64,000 nt of DNA from Bacillus zhangzhouensis (GTDB taxonomy: Bacteria; Bacillota; Bacilli; Bacillales; Bacillaceae). Below the pieces are notes generated by a model. That model saw nothing but the letters and a program-made list of their open reading frames with translations, was not told where the DNA came from and did not search any database. The stretch is from NCBI GenBank assembly GCA_025809375.1, contig CP099514.1, positions 186,001 through 250,000 on the forward strand. Reading direction: 5' to 3'. Numbering within the stretch: position 1 is the stretch's first letter; every line of letters starts with the position of its first letter. The position numbers and the translations under genes are program-made. Shown here piece by piece: positions 9,969-18,081 of this stretch.

Positions 9969-11382
9969 CACACTCTCCCTTTTATGGCTGAAATCTCAAA
10001 GGCGCTTGATCAGTAAAAATCAAGAAAAGAAAATGCCTTTTCTGATCTTACTTCTTTTCATAGCGGCAATTGGTTTTCAGCTAAGCGCAGTTTCAAGTAT
10101 GGGTGATTGGGATAGGAACGCAGCAGGATGGATCATTGTCTGTTTGTTTGTTCTTTATACGGGGTTTGGTTTGTTTACGAATCGGCTGCCTAGCCAGATG
10201 AACGATATCATTTGGTTATATGGAAATGGCGCTTCTTTATGGATGGTTGTTATCAGTGTGTGGATGTATCACATTTTCTGGAGAGTGGCTCTTCTTATTA
10301 TCTCTGCTGTGGCTGCGGACCTTCTTCTGTTTTTTATGACGCAGCAGTACCCGTTTCTGCTTGGCAAATCACTCATTCTGACAGGGCTGTTATGTTTGGT
10401 CGAAACTTGGATGATTGCGGTGTCTTGCGCTAGAACCATTCGAGTATACAAGCGCCTGCTCTTACTCGGTTTTGTATTGATGTTTTGCCTATTTGCACTG
10501 CTTGTTTTGAATCAATTGGTGATGAAACAGCCTTCATTGATGAACATTGCTGATTCTTTGATGTTTCAAGCTGGACATATGATCGAAGAGTTCTCCATTC
10601 TTTCTGTCTCCATTTTTATTGGAGTGATGTTTCTATCTTTCATGATGATGTACAATGCTAGTCATCGTTTAGAAATGAAGGAGTCTTTAGTGAAGGAGGC
10701 AGTATTTTGGGAGGAATTTGAGGGGAAACATATTCAATCAAGTCCAATCGTTCAAAAAAAGAGCAAGACATGGTGGGGAATTCCGGCATTAACGGGCATC
10801 TGGGCTTTTCTTTGGATTGAATTATTGCTGATCAAAAAATATATGACCTTCCATGTGCTATCTACTATGCTGTTAATCGGTACTTACTATGTTGTCTTTA
10901 CTTATTTTTCAGATTGGCTGCATCTATTCTTGATTGTCATTGCTGCATCCGTTCTTTTTAGTTCATATTATGCGGGGATTGTAAGACACGCACAAACAGG
11001 AGCGCTTTACCTTTTTCCAGGCGTTTTATATCAAAAAATCGTTCTGTTAGAAGTGTTTCAAACCTTTTGGCTGTATGTGTTCTACTTGATTTCTCTTTTA
11101 TTGGCTGGTATTCAGGATGTATTGTATGGGACCTTATTTGGTGGAGAAGTTTATATATGGTTTTTAGCCATTCGGCTCTTTGCCTTTATGCAGCCTCTGA
11201 GACGAGACAGGAGTTTTGCTTTGGCCGTCTATTATCGATCATTGCTATTTGGGTCTATGATCAGTGCTATGGTCATGATTAGCATTCATCTCATCACTGA
11301 TGGCTTGTTGACTACAATTGTATCCCTAGTGGCTGGAGCTGGATTTTATGTGCTTTGTTATCGGTATCGTGCAGTTCATTAA
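9961..11382 (+). CDS. skfF: SkfF, ABC transporter permease
   Basis: 473-residue multi-spanning membrane partner of SkfE, with roughly twelve hydrophobic segments and no soluble catalytic domain. The GTG start lies inside the skfE stop region with GGGGGAGTGG upstream, so expression is coupled to skfE. Function in SKF export and self-immunity is inferred from B. subtilis. Confidence 0.9.
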   Translation: MNNTLSLLWLKSQRRLISKNQEKKMPFLILLLFIAAIGFQLSAVSSMGDWDRNAAGWIIVCLFVLYTGFGLFTNRLPSQMNDIIWLYGNGASLWMVVISVWMYHIFWRVALLIISAVAADLLLFFMTQQYPFLLGKSLILTGLLCLVETWMIAVSCARTIRVYKRLLLLGFVLMFCLFALLVLNQLVMKQPSLMNIADSLMFQAGHMIEEFSILSVSIFIGVMFLSFMMMYNASHRLEMKESLVKEAVFWEEFEGKHIQSSPIVQKKSKTWWGIPALTGIWAFLWIELLLIKKYMTFHVLSTMLLIGTYYVVFTYFSDWLHLFLIVIAASVLFSSYYAGIVRHAQTGALYLFPGVLYQKIVLLEVFQTFWLYVFYLISLLLAGIQDVLYGTLFGGEVYIWFLAIRLFAFMQPLRRDRSFALAVYYRSLLFGSMISAMVMISIHLITDGLLTTIVSLVAGAGFYVLCYRYRAVH

Positions 11383-11401
11383 AAAGAGGAGTGGATTGTC
11401 A

Positions 11402-11917
11402 ATGAAACCAGAAAATAAGCTGTCTCAATCAGTTCAACAATTGGCCAATACAAATGAAGTAACGATTGTTCAAGCAATGGGGGAATTGAGAAAATCAGGA
11501 AAAGATGCAGTGCCTGTGCTTGTTGAAGCTTTAAAAGAAAAGGGGTCTCTGCGAAATATTGCAGCAGCTGTACTGGGTGAATTTGGAGCGGATGCAGAGG
11601 ACGCAGCTGAGTCCCTATCCCACCTCTTAAAGAGTGACGAAGAGGAGACGAGAATGGCAGCTGCTATCTCACTCATGAGGATTGGTCAGCCCAGCTTGCC
11701 ATTCCTTCTGCCATTAGCGCAACGTTATGAGGGACCTACTTGTTTTTGGGCATCCTGGTGTATTGCTTGGATTGATCCATCAAAAATCGAAAAAAACATG
11801 TACGAGTGCTTAAAACAAGAACAAGAAAATCCATCAGGAAGCGTTGCGCCTTTTGCTGCAGAGGAAGCATTAGGGAAAATCATCGCTTTTCAGCTAAAGA
11901 AAAAGGGGGATGACTAG
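11402..11917 (+). CDS. skfG: SkfG, HEAT-repeat-like protein
   Basis: 171-residue soluble alpha-helical protein with HEAT/PBS-lyase-like repeats (segments like DAVPVLVEALKEKGSLRN, AAESLSHLLKSDEEETRMAA). Its exact role in the skf pathway is not known; it is probably a scaffold or accessory protein. The ATG at 11402 follows AAGAGGAGTGG and is preferred to an upstream in-frame codon inside skfF. Its TAG stop shares a base with the GTG start of skfH. Confidence 0.88.
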   Translation: MKPENKLSQSVQQLANTNEVTIVQAMGELRKSGKDAVPVLVEALKEKGSLRNIAAAVLGEFGADAEDAAESLSHLLKSDEEETRMAAAISLMRIGQPSLPFLLPLAQRYEGPTCFWASWCIAWIDPSKIEKNMYECLKQEQENPSGSVAPFAAEEALGKIIAFQLKKKGDD

Positions 11918-12343
11918 TGGGAACGCAGAAACTCAATTGGCCTGAGCATCTTCCTTGGGATTGATCCTTCAGATCAAAGGAGTTTACCTAAAGGACAGCC
12001 TCAGCTTCTTTATTTTTGGTCAGTCAACTGTCCTCATTGTGAAGAATTAACCAATCACATCCTACAACGTGTGAATGAGCTGGGTATTCATTTAACCTGT
12101 GTTCATGTTCCATATACGGAAGAAGAAAAAACGGCAGAAGTTGTTTCAAAGTATGCAGAGGAAAAGAATATGACCGCTCCTATTGTTTTGGATCAGGATT
12201 ATGAGATTGTTGCAAAGTATAAGATTCAAGGATTACCTGGCTTTTGTCTCATAGATGAAGAGGGAAAGTTAATAGCTCGCAAAATGGGAGATACCGGCTG
12301 GGAAAAAATATTGAAAAATTTAGAAAAACCTTCAATTGGTTAA
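11917..12343 (+). pseudogene. skfH: SkfH thioredoxin-like protein, frameshifted
   Basis: In B. subtilis SkfH is a thioredoxin-fold protein proposed to set the SKF disulfide. Here the frame opens at GTG 11917 (MGTQKLNWPEHLPWD) and meets TGA at 11962-11964. The rest of the protein, including the CPHC active site (YFWSVNCPHCEEL) and the cis-Pro loop (LPGFCLIDEEG), continues in the +1 frame to 12343. Removing one T at 11961/11962 restores a continuous ~141-residue protein (...LPWDDPSDQRSLPKG...). The inactivation therefore rests on a single base: a recent mutation or a sequencing error. The 90-residue downstream open frame starts after the CPHC motif and would not be functional. Confidence 0.85.
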
Positions 12344-12387
12344 ATCAGTGTCAGAAAGGAGAGAGTGTTGTTTCAATCAAACAAAGA

Positions 12388-12480
12388 ATGAAAAAGACAC
12401 GTAGTTTTTTTCGCAGGGGTTGGATTGGGAATGTTGTCTTATTTAAAGCGAATGCTTTGGAAAGAGGAGAAAGATTATAA
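12388..12480 (+). other. Possible small frameshifted ORF after skfH
   Basis: A 30-codon open frame (MKKTRSFFRRGWIG...) follows skfH and contains a T7 run at 12413 onward. Removing one T gives MKKTRSFFAGVGLGMLSYLK followed by RMLWKEEKDYKA, which looks more like a small membrane-associated peptide. No recognised homolog; weak ribosome binding site. It may be gene debris. Confidence 0.25.
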
Positions 12481-12521
12481 AGCGTGAGTTTATTATTTAG
12501 AATCTGTTCAAATCAAAATTA

Positions 12522-12540
12522 GGGCTAAAGTGTTTAGCCC
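12522..12540 (-). terminator. Likely terminator of the PH-domain/ABC operon
   Basis: Perfect 8-base-pair stem GGGCTAAA-CAC-TTTAGCCC read on the minus strand, followed by TAATTTTGATTTG. It lies about 140 bases after the stop of the last minus-strand gene. The 12541-12679 stretch is otherwise AT-rich with no ORF I would call. Confidence 0.55.
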
Positions 12541-12679
12541 CCTATGTGAGAAGTTAAAGATTCTAAATGATACAATAATTTTTCAACACCAAGATTAGTA
12601 AGGCTCAAATTCATTAAAAGCAGTTAAATTAATTCTATCTATTATGAATTAGTTTATGTTTTTATCTAAATTAAATAGA

Positions 12680-14173
12680 TCAGGTTTGTAATTTATCAGG
12701 CATGTTGCCGGAGTTTTGCTCTACTATTCCTCTAGAATACCAAGAATAATATTTGTCTGCCATTTCTTTAGGTAAATCATGTAGGACAGTTGTTTTTGTT
12801 GGCTTTGCTCTATTAATTATTTTTATAGAAGCCAACCCTAGTTTTTTTTGTAAAAGTGTTTCTGAGATTATTAATCTTTCAATATTATGTTTGTGTGTAA
12901 TGAGAAGTCTATCTGTTAGTCCCCCTTTTTTTATTTGCAAATAATATTCATTGCAACTATAGGAGCTGTACAAACTGCTAAAAAATTGAGTGAGTAGAAA
13001 TACAATACAAATTATTATTGAAACATACCACAAGTCATTTCTATAAAATAAAAGGGCAGCTGGTGTTAAAAACCAGAATATGAATGATCTAAATAATTTA
13101 GGTATGATAGAATACCATGGTATTTTAACCATATTTCTATTTAATTTAATTCCAGGTAAAACCTCTGGAATTAATTGATTTGCTACATTTTTATTTATAA
13201 AAGGAAATAAAATATTTGGAGATTTTATATTTTCGTCATCAGTTTCAGTTGAACTGATGATTTTTACTTTCACAATGTGAAGCACTTTTTGTATAAAGCT
13301 ACTAGTAAAATAAAGCGCTTCTATTTTCTCTTTTGGAATAGAAAAGTCAGTAATATTTAATTTACCTTTTTCTATATACAATCTAGACATGTCCGAAGAC
13401 AATTTAAATCCTCCGTATTGCAGGTATGTTTTTAATATTCCATATAAAATTGACAATATAATAAGTAAAAAAACACTCAAACTAATTGTCAACCAAGTAG
13501 ACATTGCGAATGAGATTAATCTATCTATATATTTTTCTAAAGAGAAAAATTGATTGATCTCTGAATAAACAGAATATATAAGTAGTAGAAAGAACAATAA
13601 TCTTAAAGATGTAAGGGAAGCAATAAATATCTCCCTCAATTGGATTTCATAATGGAGTTTTTGAGCATTTTGTTCAATAGGTTCTTCAAAATCAATTTCA
13701 ATAAGAACATTGTCACTATTTTTATCTGTTAGGTGTTTTTTTATTCTAGAAGCTTCTGATGTTGTAATCATATATAATTTTACTACGTGGTCATTGTTAC
13801 TAGATCCTACATCAATTAACAAAGAAGTCAGGTCAAATAAACGATGAAAAAAAGTAGAGTTTTGATGTACACCTTGGATACTTTTAATTGGGAAATGTCT
13901 TTTTACAGTAATGAATCTCCCCTTCTCTAAATATAACTCTTCTTCATTTAGATCGTAACCAAAATGCTTCCATTCTAATAATATAGTAATAATTTTGTAG
14001 ACTACAAAAACAGCAACAATTAAGAAACCTATTTTAGAAAATATTGATATGGATGAAAATCCAAATAATACTGATAAAAAAATACAGAAAAAGATGAAAT
14101 CTTTAATCGATTTTAATAACTCGAATAGCATCCATAATGGATGTAATCTTTTTAGGCGACTGTTAGATTCCAT
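12680..14173 (-). CDS. Large bacterial-PH-domain membrane protein (YdbT-like)
   Basis: 497 residues. Three bacterial PH (bPH2/DUF304) modules alternate with paired transmembrane hairpins (repeat-like segments YLEKGRFITVKRHFPI, YIEKGKLNITDFSIPKEK, YLQIKKGGLTDRLLIT). Architecture and length match B. subtilis YdbT. In leaderless bacteriocin loci (lacticin Q, aureocin A53) a small and a large bPH2 protein encoded side by side contribute to self-immunity, and YdbS-YdbT of B. subtilis protect against Bacillus bacteriocins. Its ATG directly follows the TAA of the small bPH2 gene. Last gene of the minus-strand operon; role as immunity protein is inferred from this context. Confidence 0.85.
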   Translation of the reverse strand: MESNSRLKRLHPLWMLFELLKSIKDFIFFCIFLSVLFGFSSISIFSKIGFLIVAVFVVYKIITILLEWKHFGYDLNEEELYLEKGRFITVKRHFPIKSIQGVHQNSTFFHRLFDLTSLLIDVGSSNNDHVVKLYMITTSEASRIKKHLTDKNSDNVLIEIDFEEPIEQNAQKLHYEIQLREIFIASLTSLRLLFFLLLIYSVYSEINQFFSLEKYIDRLISFAMSTWLTISLSVFLLIILSILYGILKTYLQYGGFKLSSDMSRLYIEKGKLNITDFSIPKEKIEALYFTSSFIQKVLHIVKVKIISSTETDDENIKSPNILFPFINKNVANQLIPEVLPGIKLNRNMVKIPWYSIIPKLFRSFIFWFLTPAALLFYRNDLWYVSIIICIVFLLTQFFSSLYSSYSCNEYYLQIKKGGLTDRLLITHKHNIERLIISETLLQKKLGLASIKIINRAKPTKTTVLHDLPKEMADKYYSWYSRGIVEQNSGNMPDKLQT

Positions 14174-14695
14174 TTATAGAGAGTTATCCTTTCTAAGTTC
14201 ATTCTTTTTTGATTGACTTTCAGTAATATATGCTATGTAATCACGAATATCGGAAGCCTCTTTTTCTGGTAGGCAAGGAATTTCATGTACATAACCAATC
14301 GTACCAATCTTAATAGAAGACAGCTCAAATTTTTTTAATAGTGGCCCCTGATAAGTATCTACAAAATATACTTTATTCATAGGAATTATTAGATGTTTCC
14401 TTCTGAAAATTCCACCGTGCTTTAATTGAATCATATGAATATCAATTTCATAACGCCAGGTTTTTTGTTTGTAAATAGGAATTAATGTGAGTTCTACAAC
14501 TGCCGATACTATTAAAATTCCCATTAGACTATAAATTAGCCAATCAACCCATTCTGACCAACTATAATAGTTGCTCAAAACTAGAAGAACAGCTAAAACA
14601 CTAAATGATATGAATAAGTTGATAAAGTCAATTATTCGCCATACTTTAATCGCATTTTTTGAAATTTTCTTTGAGGGCTCCTTCAATTGATACAA
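14174..14695 (-). CDS. Small bacterial-PH-domain membrane protein (YdbS-like)
   Basis: 173 residues: two N-terminal transmembrane helices (about residues 25-70) and one bPH2 domain (WRYEIDIHMIQLKHGGIFRR and IIPMNKVYFVDTYQGPL). The start is TTG at 14695, seven bases after AAGGAGG; no ATG fits better. It pairs with the downstream YdbT-like gene as in B. subtilis ydbST and in leaderless bacteriocin clusters. Likely partner in immunity to the twin peptides encoded at 17.7-18.05 kb. Confidence 0.85.
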   Translation of the reverse strand: MYQLKEPSKKISKNAIKVWRIIDFINLFISFSVLAVLLVLSNYYSWSEWVDWLIYSLMGILIVSAVVELTLIPIYKQKTWRYEIDIHMIQLKHGGIFRRKHLIIPMNKVYFVDTYQGPLLKKFELSSIKIGTIGYVHEIPCLPEKEASDIRDYIAYITESQSKKNELRKDNSL

Positions 14696-14714
14696 TATTA
14701 ATCCTCCTTAACTT

Positions 14715-14751
14715 GAGTAGATTTAGTACAGCTTTGATACTAAATCTACTC
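14715..14751 (-). terminator. Strong intercistronic hairpin
   Basis: Perfect 14-base-pair stem (GAGTAGATTTAGTA / TACTAAATCTACTC, 9-base loop) between the ABC ATPase gene and the small PH gene. On the minus strand it is not followed by a T run, so it may act as a processing site or mRNA stabiliser separating exporter from PH-protein expression rather than as a full terminator. Confidence 0.55.
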
Positions 14752-14763
14752 TTTATAAGTTGT

Positions 14764-15684
14764 TTAATTGTTATCACCGATGTTAAGAAATATTTCTTCT
14801 AATGAAGGTTCATCGACTTCTATTCTAAATACATCAACACTTTTTGAAATAAAAAGCTTGTTGATTATTGGAATGGATGATTCATCTTCAATAATTATTT
14901 GTGATGATAGCTCATTTATTTCACTTTTTTTGGCCAAATCCTTAAGATCTAATGTTAAGGATTCTATTTGTGTTTTTGATGCAGCACTATGCTTCATATA
15001 AACGGTCAAATTCTTTTTATAGGCTTTTCTTAAATCATCCATACTTCCTTTAATTTGAATAACACCTTTATTCATAATCGCCACTTCATCACATAATTTC
15101 TCAACTTCATCTAGATTGTGTGATGTCAGAAAGACAGTGGTACCTTTCTTAGCGATTTCTTTAATAATAGAATGAATATTTAACACTGAGTTTGCATCAA
15201 CACCTGAAGTTGGCTCATCTAAAAAAATTAAATCAGGTTTATTTAATAATGCTTGAGCAATTCCTAATTTCTTTTTCATTCCAAATGAAAAATTTTTAGC
15301 CTTTAACTTAGCTGCATCTTTTAACTCAACTTTATCTAAAAGATCAATTAAATCCTTTTCTTTAAGATCTAATTTTAATATTTTACTAAAGTATTTCAAA
15401 TGATCTAGTGCAGTCATGTTTTCATAGAATGTAGAATAGTCAGGAAGGACCCCTATTTTACTCCAGATTGCTTTTTGTTGATCTTTTTTATGGCCTAATA
15501 CCTCGAAAAACCCCTCGGTTGGTTCAATTATGCCTGTAACCATATTTATGAATGTAGACTTACCAGCACCGTTCTTTCCAAGAAAACCGAATATCGTTCC
15601 CTTATCAATTGTTAAATTCATCTTATCAACAACGATTTTGCTTCCATATCTTTTTGTTAGATTGGTTGTTTTAAGTGCATACAC
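14764..15684 (-). CDS. ABC transporter ATP-binding protein of the bacteriocin cluster
   Basis: 306 residues. Walker A GKNGAGKSTFIN, signature region FSFGMKKKLGIAQALL, Walker B DLIFLDEPTSGVD and H-loop LTSHNLDEVE are intact. The ~90-residue C-terminal extension is typical of the BcrA/CcmA-type drug and bacteriocin exporters. The start is GTG at 15684 with GAGGG upstream and shares a base with the permease stop, so the two are translationally coupled. In lacticin Q-type loci such an ABC pair exports the leaderless peptide and adds immunity; I infer the same here. Confidence 0.9.
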   Translation of the reverse strand: MYALKTTNLTKRYGSKIVVDKMNLTIDKGTIFGFLGKNGAGKSTFINMVTGIIEPTEGFFEVLGHKKDQQKAIWSKIGVLPDYSTFYENMTALDHLKYFSKILKLDLKEKDLIDLLDKVELKDAAKLKAKNFSFGMKKKLGIAQALLNKPDLIFLDEPTSGVDANSVLNIHSIIKEIAKKGTTVFLTSHNLDEVEKLCDEVAIMNKGVIQIKGSMDDLRKAYKKNLTVYMKHSAASKTQIESLTLDLKDLAKKSEINELSSQIIIEDESSIPIINKLFISKSVDVFRIEVDEPSLEEIFLNIGDNN

Positions 15685-16373
15685 TATAAATCCCTCTTTC
15701 TAAAAAGCATTAAACTCAAGATTAAAAATAAAATTGGAAATAGAATGACTATGTATGTTAATACAGTCTGTTCTTGAGTGAAATAATAATAGGGTGTGAT
15801 ATAACTAATAATTTTAATGAAAATATTATTTGACCCAATGCTAATCATGCCGATAACAGGTAAAACAATTGATAATGTAATACCTAGAAACATTGTGATG
15901 GAAGGGTTTGAAATGACAGTGGATAGTAATAATGTTAACCCTAAAAAGTAAGAGATAAAAACAATGCATTGTATTAATTCAAGAAAATAAAAGGTATTTG
16001 CAAAAGGGATAATTAATATTAATGAAATGGTTAAACATACAATCCAAAAAAGAAGGTTACCCAAAAATTTCCCTACTATTATGCTATTCCGAGATGTTTT
16101 AGTAACTAAAAACCGAACTGTACGAGAGTAGACTTCTTTATTGATGGCATTATGAGCTAGACTGGTGACAAAAAGAGGGGCAGCAATGAAAAGTAATACC
16201 ATTAAACCCCCCACATATGCATTATCACCTAGACCAAAAGATTTCAATTGATCACTAAATTGGCTGAGGATTTTTGCTGTACCGGTCGTAATTCCAATTA
16301 TGACGATAATGATCAGTATAGATCGTATACTTTTGAAAAGTGCTTTAAATTCATTTAATCCTATTGCAAACAT
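15684..16373 (-). CDS. ABC-2 type permease of the bacteriocin cluster
   Basis: About 229 residues with six hydrophobic segments and the ABC-2 permease layout, including a conserved SRTVRFLVTKTSRNSI loop after the second segment. Start MFAIGLNEF at 16373 is chosen because GAGGTGGG sits nine bases upstream; an in-frame ATG at 16391 (MRWDWS) would leave the ribosome binding site inside the gene. Partner of the ATPase encoded immediately downstream. Confidence 0.85.
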   Translation of the reverse strand: MFAIGLNEFKALFKSIRSILIIIVIIGITTGTAKILSQFSDQLKSFGLGDNAYVGGLMVLLFIAAPLFVTSLAHNAINKEVYSRTVRFLVTKTSRNSIIVGKFLGNLLFWIVCLTISLILIIPFANTFYFLELIQCIVFISYFLGLTLLLSTVISNPSITMFLGITLSIVLPVIGMISIGSNNIFIKIISYITPYYYFTQEQTVLTYIVILFPILFLILSLMLFRKRDL

Positions 16374-16391
16374 ACTCCAGTCCCACCTCAT

Positions 16392-16823
16392 TTATTTGAA
16401 TGACTGATATGACTCATTTTTAACTTTTTTTTCTTTCGAAACTATAACAATTCCTGCAATTAAATATGCAATTCCACCAAGTATACCTAAAAAAATAGTT
16501 AAGATTGTACTTAAAATAGACGTGGTAATTAAAAGGATACCTGCTGAACGTGTGTTATTTTTTAATAGAAATAATGAAATAACACCTGCTAGGATGCTTA
16601 GTACTGATAAAACAACAATATATAGAGATCCGTTTGAAATTAAATCGATTACCTGTTCTGGTGCAATATCTTTTATGTTTTCTTCTTGAATAAAGTCTTG
16701 GACTAACTTGAAAGTATCATTATTATTTTTTGTGCTTTCATAAAACATAAAGCTTCCAATAAGTAAGAATACAAATAAAACAATTCCTATAATAGTGAAA
16801 GATTTTTCTAAAGTACGATTCAT
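16392..16823 (-). CDS. DUF4064-like membrane protein, first gene of operon
   Basis: 143 residues with an N-terminal transmembrane segment, a ~50-residue acidic extracytoplasmic loop (NNNDTFKLVQDFIQEENIKD) and three further helices in a pattern like DUF4064 proteins, which recur in bacteriocin immunity loci. Start ATG with GGAGG seven bases upstream. Leads the minus-strand operon (this gene, permease, ATPase, small PH, large PH). Function unknown; a role in immunity or export is inferred only from position. Confidence 0.75.
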   Translation of the reverse strand: MNRTLEKSFTIIGIVLFVFLLIGSFMFYESTKNNNDTFKLVQDFIQEENIKDIAPEQVIDLISNGSLYIVVLSVLSILAGVISLFLLKNNTRSAGILLITTSILSTILTIFLGILGGIAYLIAGIVIVSKEKKVKNESYQSFK

Positions 16824-16955
16824 GTTTAACCTCCATAATACAATTTATTGGTTAAATAACCTGAAATTAGAATAACATATTATGGATAGATTTTTCCACA
16901 CCTTTATTAAAAAAATTTAAAAAAAATTAACATTGTTTATTTTTTTATTCATTTT

Positions 16956-16986
16956 TTGATCGCATTTATTTATTTTGTGTTATAAT
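16956..16986 (+). promoter_or_regulatory. Promoter of the regulator pair
   Basis: TGTTATAAT extended -10 (16981-16986) with TTGATC at 16956-16961; the 19-base spacing is long but the extended -10 compensates. It drives the HTH gene at 17012. The opposite operon must start in the same AT-rich 16824-16955 interval, but no clear minus-strand promoter stands out to me. Confidence 0.55.
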
Positions 16987-17011
16987 GTTAAAAAAGCGGG
17001 GTGGTTGATAT

Positions 17012-17308
17012 ATGGAGAAGGATATTCCTACGTGGATTTTATCTGTAGATTCTGAGGACAGAGAATTTATAAGAAAATTTATACTTAGTTCAGGTTCATT
17101 AAAACAGATGGCAAAAGATTATGATGTTTCTTATCCAACAGTTAGAACCCGATTAGATAGAATTATTCAATTGATTAGATTAAATGAAACTTTAGAGCAA
17201 GAAACTCTAATTAAATATGTAAAGAAACTCGCAATTGAGGAGAAAATTAGTTTAGATGTTGCCAAAAACATAATTGAAAAATATAAAGCGGAAAGGGATG
17301 AAGATTAA
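17012..17308 (+). CDS. DUF2089-like helix-turn-helix protein
   Basis: 98 residues, highly charged, with a helix-turn-helix of the DUF2089 type: DREFIRKFILSSGSLKQMAK then DYDVSYPTVRTRLDRIIQLI. The N-terminal zinc-ribbon part found in many DUF2089 proteins is absent. Start ATG with GCGGGGTGG upstream. It lies between the bacteriocin genes and the divergent exporter/immunity operon, a natural position for the cluster regulator; no target site is identified. Confidence 0.75.
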   Translation: MEKDIPTWILSVDSEDREFIRKFILSSGSLKQMAKDYDVSYPTVRTRLDRIIQLIRLNETLEQETLIKYVKKLAIEEKISLDVAKNIIEKYKAERDED

Positions 17309-17602
17309 ATGAACGAATTAATGTATTTTGTTTTAGTAGTTGTCATATTTGCAGTACAATATTTTCTGTCAACAAGAAACAACATTTTTTGGGGTGCGCT
17401 GATTCCCCTCTTCTTTATTGGCGTAATGTCATGGTTTTATTATGAAAATAAGGTGAATAATAATCTTGGTTTTTTGGTCATAGTTCTTGTAGGGTTAGCT
17501 CTTTTGATTGAAGAATGGAACCGAGGACGCAGAATGCTATATAAAAAAAGAGCAAAAGAAATTGAGAAAATGAAAACACAAGATATAACTGTAAAAAAAT
17601 AA
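17309..17602 (+). CDS. Small membrane protein paired with the regulator
   Basis: 97 residues with three predicted transmembrane segments (about 4-20, 29-46, 52-68) and a basic C-terminal tail rich in Lys/Arg. It begins directly after the regulator stop codon (TAA then ATG), so the two are cotranscribed and probably work as a pair: a membrane sensor or anti-regulator with the HTH protein. No family recognised with certainty. Confidence 0.65.
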   Translation: MNELMYFVLVVVIFAVQYFLSTRNNIFWGALIPLFFIGVMSWFYYENKVNNNLGFLVIVLVGLALLIEEWNRGRRMLYKKRAKEIEKMKTQDITVKK

Positions 17603-17665
17603 CACAAAAAATTATGAATTTTAGGTTTTAAATGTTTGACTTTGGGCTATTATTAAAATAATAAT

Positions 17666-17693
17666 AATAGGGATAGAAAATTCTATCCCTATT
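17666..17693 (-). terminator. Terminator of the twin bacteriocin genes
   Basis: AATAGGGATAG pairs perfectly with CTATCCCTATT, followed on the minus strand by ATTATTATTTTAATA, 15 bases after the last stop codon. Confidence 0.85.
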
Positions 17694-17708
17694 GGGCTAA
17701 CGAACAAC

Positions 17709-17858
17709 CTAGCCGTTGATGATACTGTTAATTTTATCACTGATCCATTTGAACGTTGCACCGTTCTTGATCCAGTTAATAACAGTGGATTTGTTAGCCC
17801 AAGCCCATTTAGCGGCTTTAGTACCAAGTTGAGCAACAAGTCTTAAGAAAGCTACCAT
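17709..17858 (-). CDS. Leaderless bacteriocin, copy 2 (lacticin Q / aureocin A53-like)
   Basis: 49-residue cationic peptide without leader, GG motif or cysteines. It starts MVAFLRLVAQLGTKAAKWAW and carries four Trp (18, 20, 29, 38), six Lys and one Arg. The layout (N-terminal amphipathic helix, central KxxxWAWANK, NWIKNG, FKWISDKI) is that of the lacticin Q / aureocin A53 / epidermicin family, membrane-permeabilising class II bacteriocins active straight from translation with formyl-Met. Start ATG follows GGAGGTGAAAAA. Too short for routine gene calling; an out-of-frame 72-codon shadow ORF overlaps it. It differs from copy 1 by one residue (Asn44 here). Confidence 0.93.
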   Translation of the reverse strand: MVAFLRLVAQLGTKAAKWAWANKSTVINWIKNGATFKWISDKINSIING

Positions 17859-17900
17859 TTTTTCACCTCCACCAAGCTGCTTTAAAAGATACTCTCAGAA

Positions 17901-18050
17901 TTAGCCATTGATAATACTGTCAATTTTATCACTGATCCATTTGAACGTTGCACCGTTCTTGATCCAGTTAATAACAGTGGATTTGTTAGCCCAAGCCCAT
18001 TTAGCGGCTTTAGTACCAAGCTGAGCAACAAGTCTTAAGAAAGCTACCAT
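17901..18050 (-). CDS. Leaderless bacteriocin, copy 1 (lacticin Q / aureocin A53-like)
   Basis: 49-residue peptide identical to copy 2 except for Asp44 instead of Asn44, giving net charge about +5 instead of +6. First gene of the bacteriocin transcript, with GGGGGTGAAAAGG before ATG. The two coding sequences differ at only a handful of bases (a Gln codon, the N/D codon, two synonymous sites, and TAA versus TAG stops), so the duplication is recent or kept uniform by recombination. Two-peptide leaderless systems exist (enterocin L50), but such close twins more likely raise dosage. Confidence 0.93.
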   Translation of the reverse strand: MVAFLRLVAQLGTKAAKWAWANKSTVINWIKNGATFKWISDKIDSIING

Positions 18051-18081
18051 CCTTTTCACCCCCTGCCAATTTATGTATTAA

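Larger units (their letters stand above)
17709..18058 (-). repeat. Tandem duplication carrying the bacteriocin genes
   Basis: Two direct copies of ~150 bp coding sequence plus their ribosome binding sites, separated by a 42-base unique spacer (17859-17900). The coding parts are about 97% identical by eye; similarity falls off in the spacer, so the duplication unit is essentially RBS plus gene. Confidence 0.9.

Noticed and set aside
12753..12944. Plus-strand 63-codon frame inside the large PH gene
   Set aside because: Antisense shadow; the minus-strand frame has full bPH2 repeats and normal start context.
17621..17839. A 72-codon minus-strand open frame over the bacteriocin region
   Set aside because: It is out of frame with the two peptide genes, has no ribosome binding site, and is explained as a shadow of copy 2.
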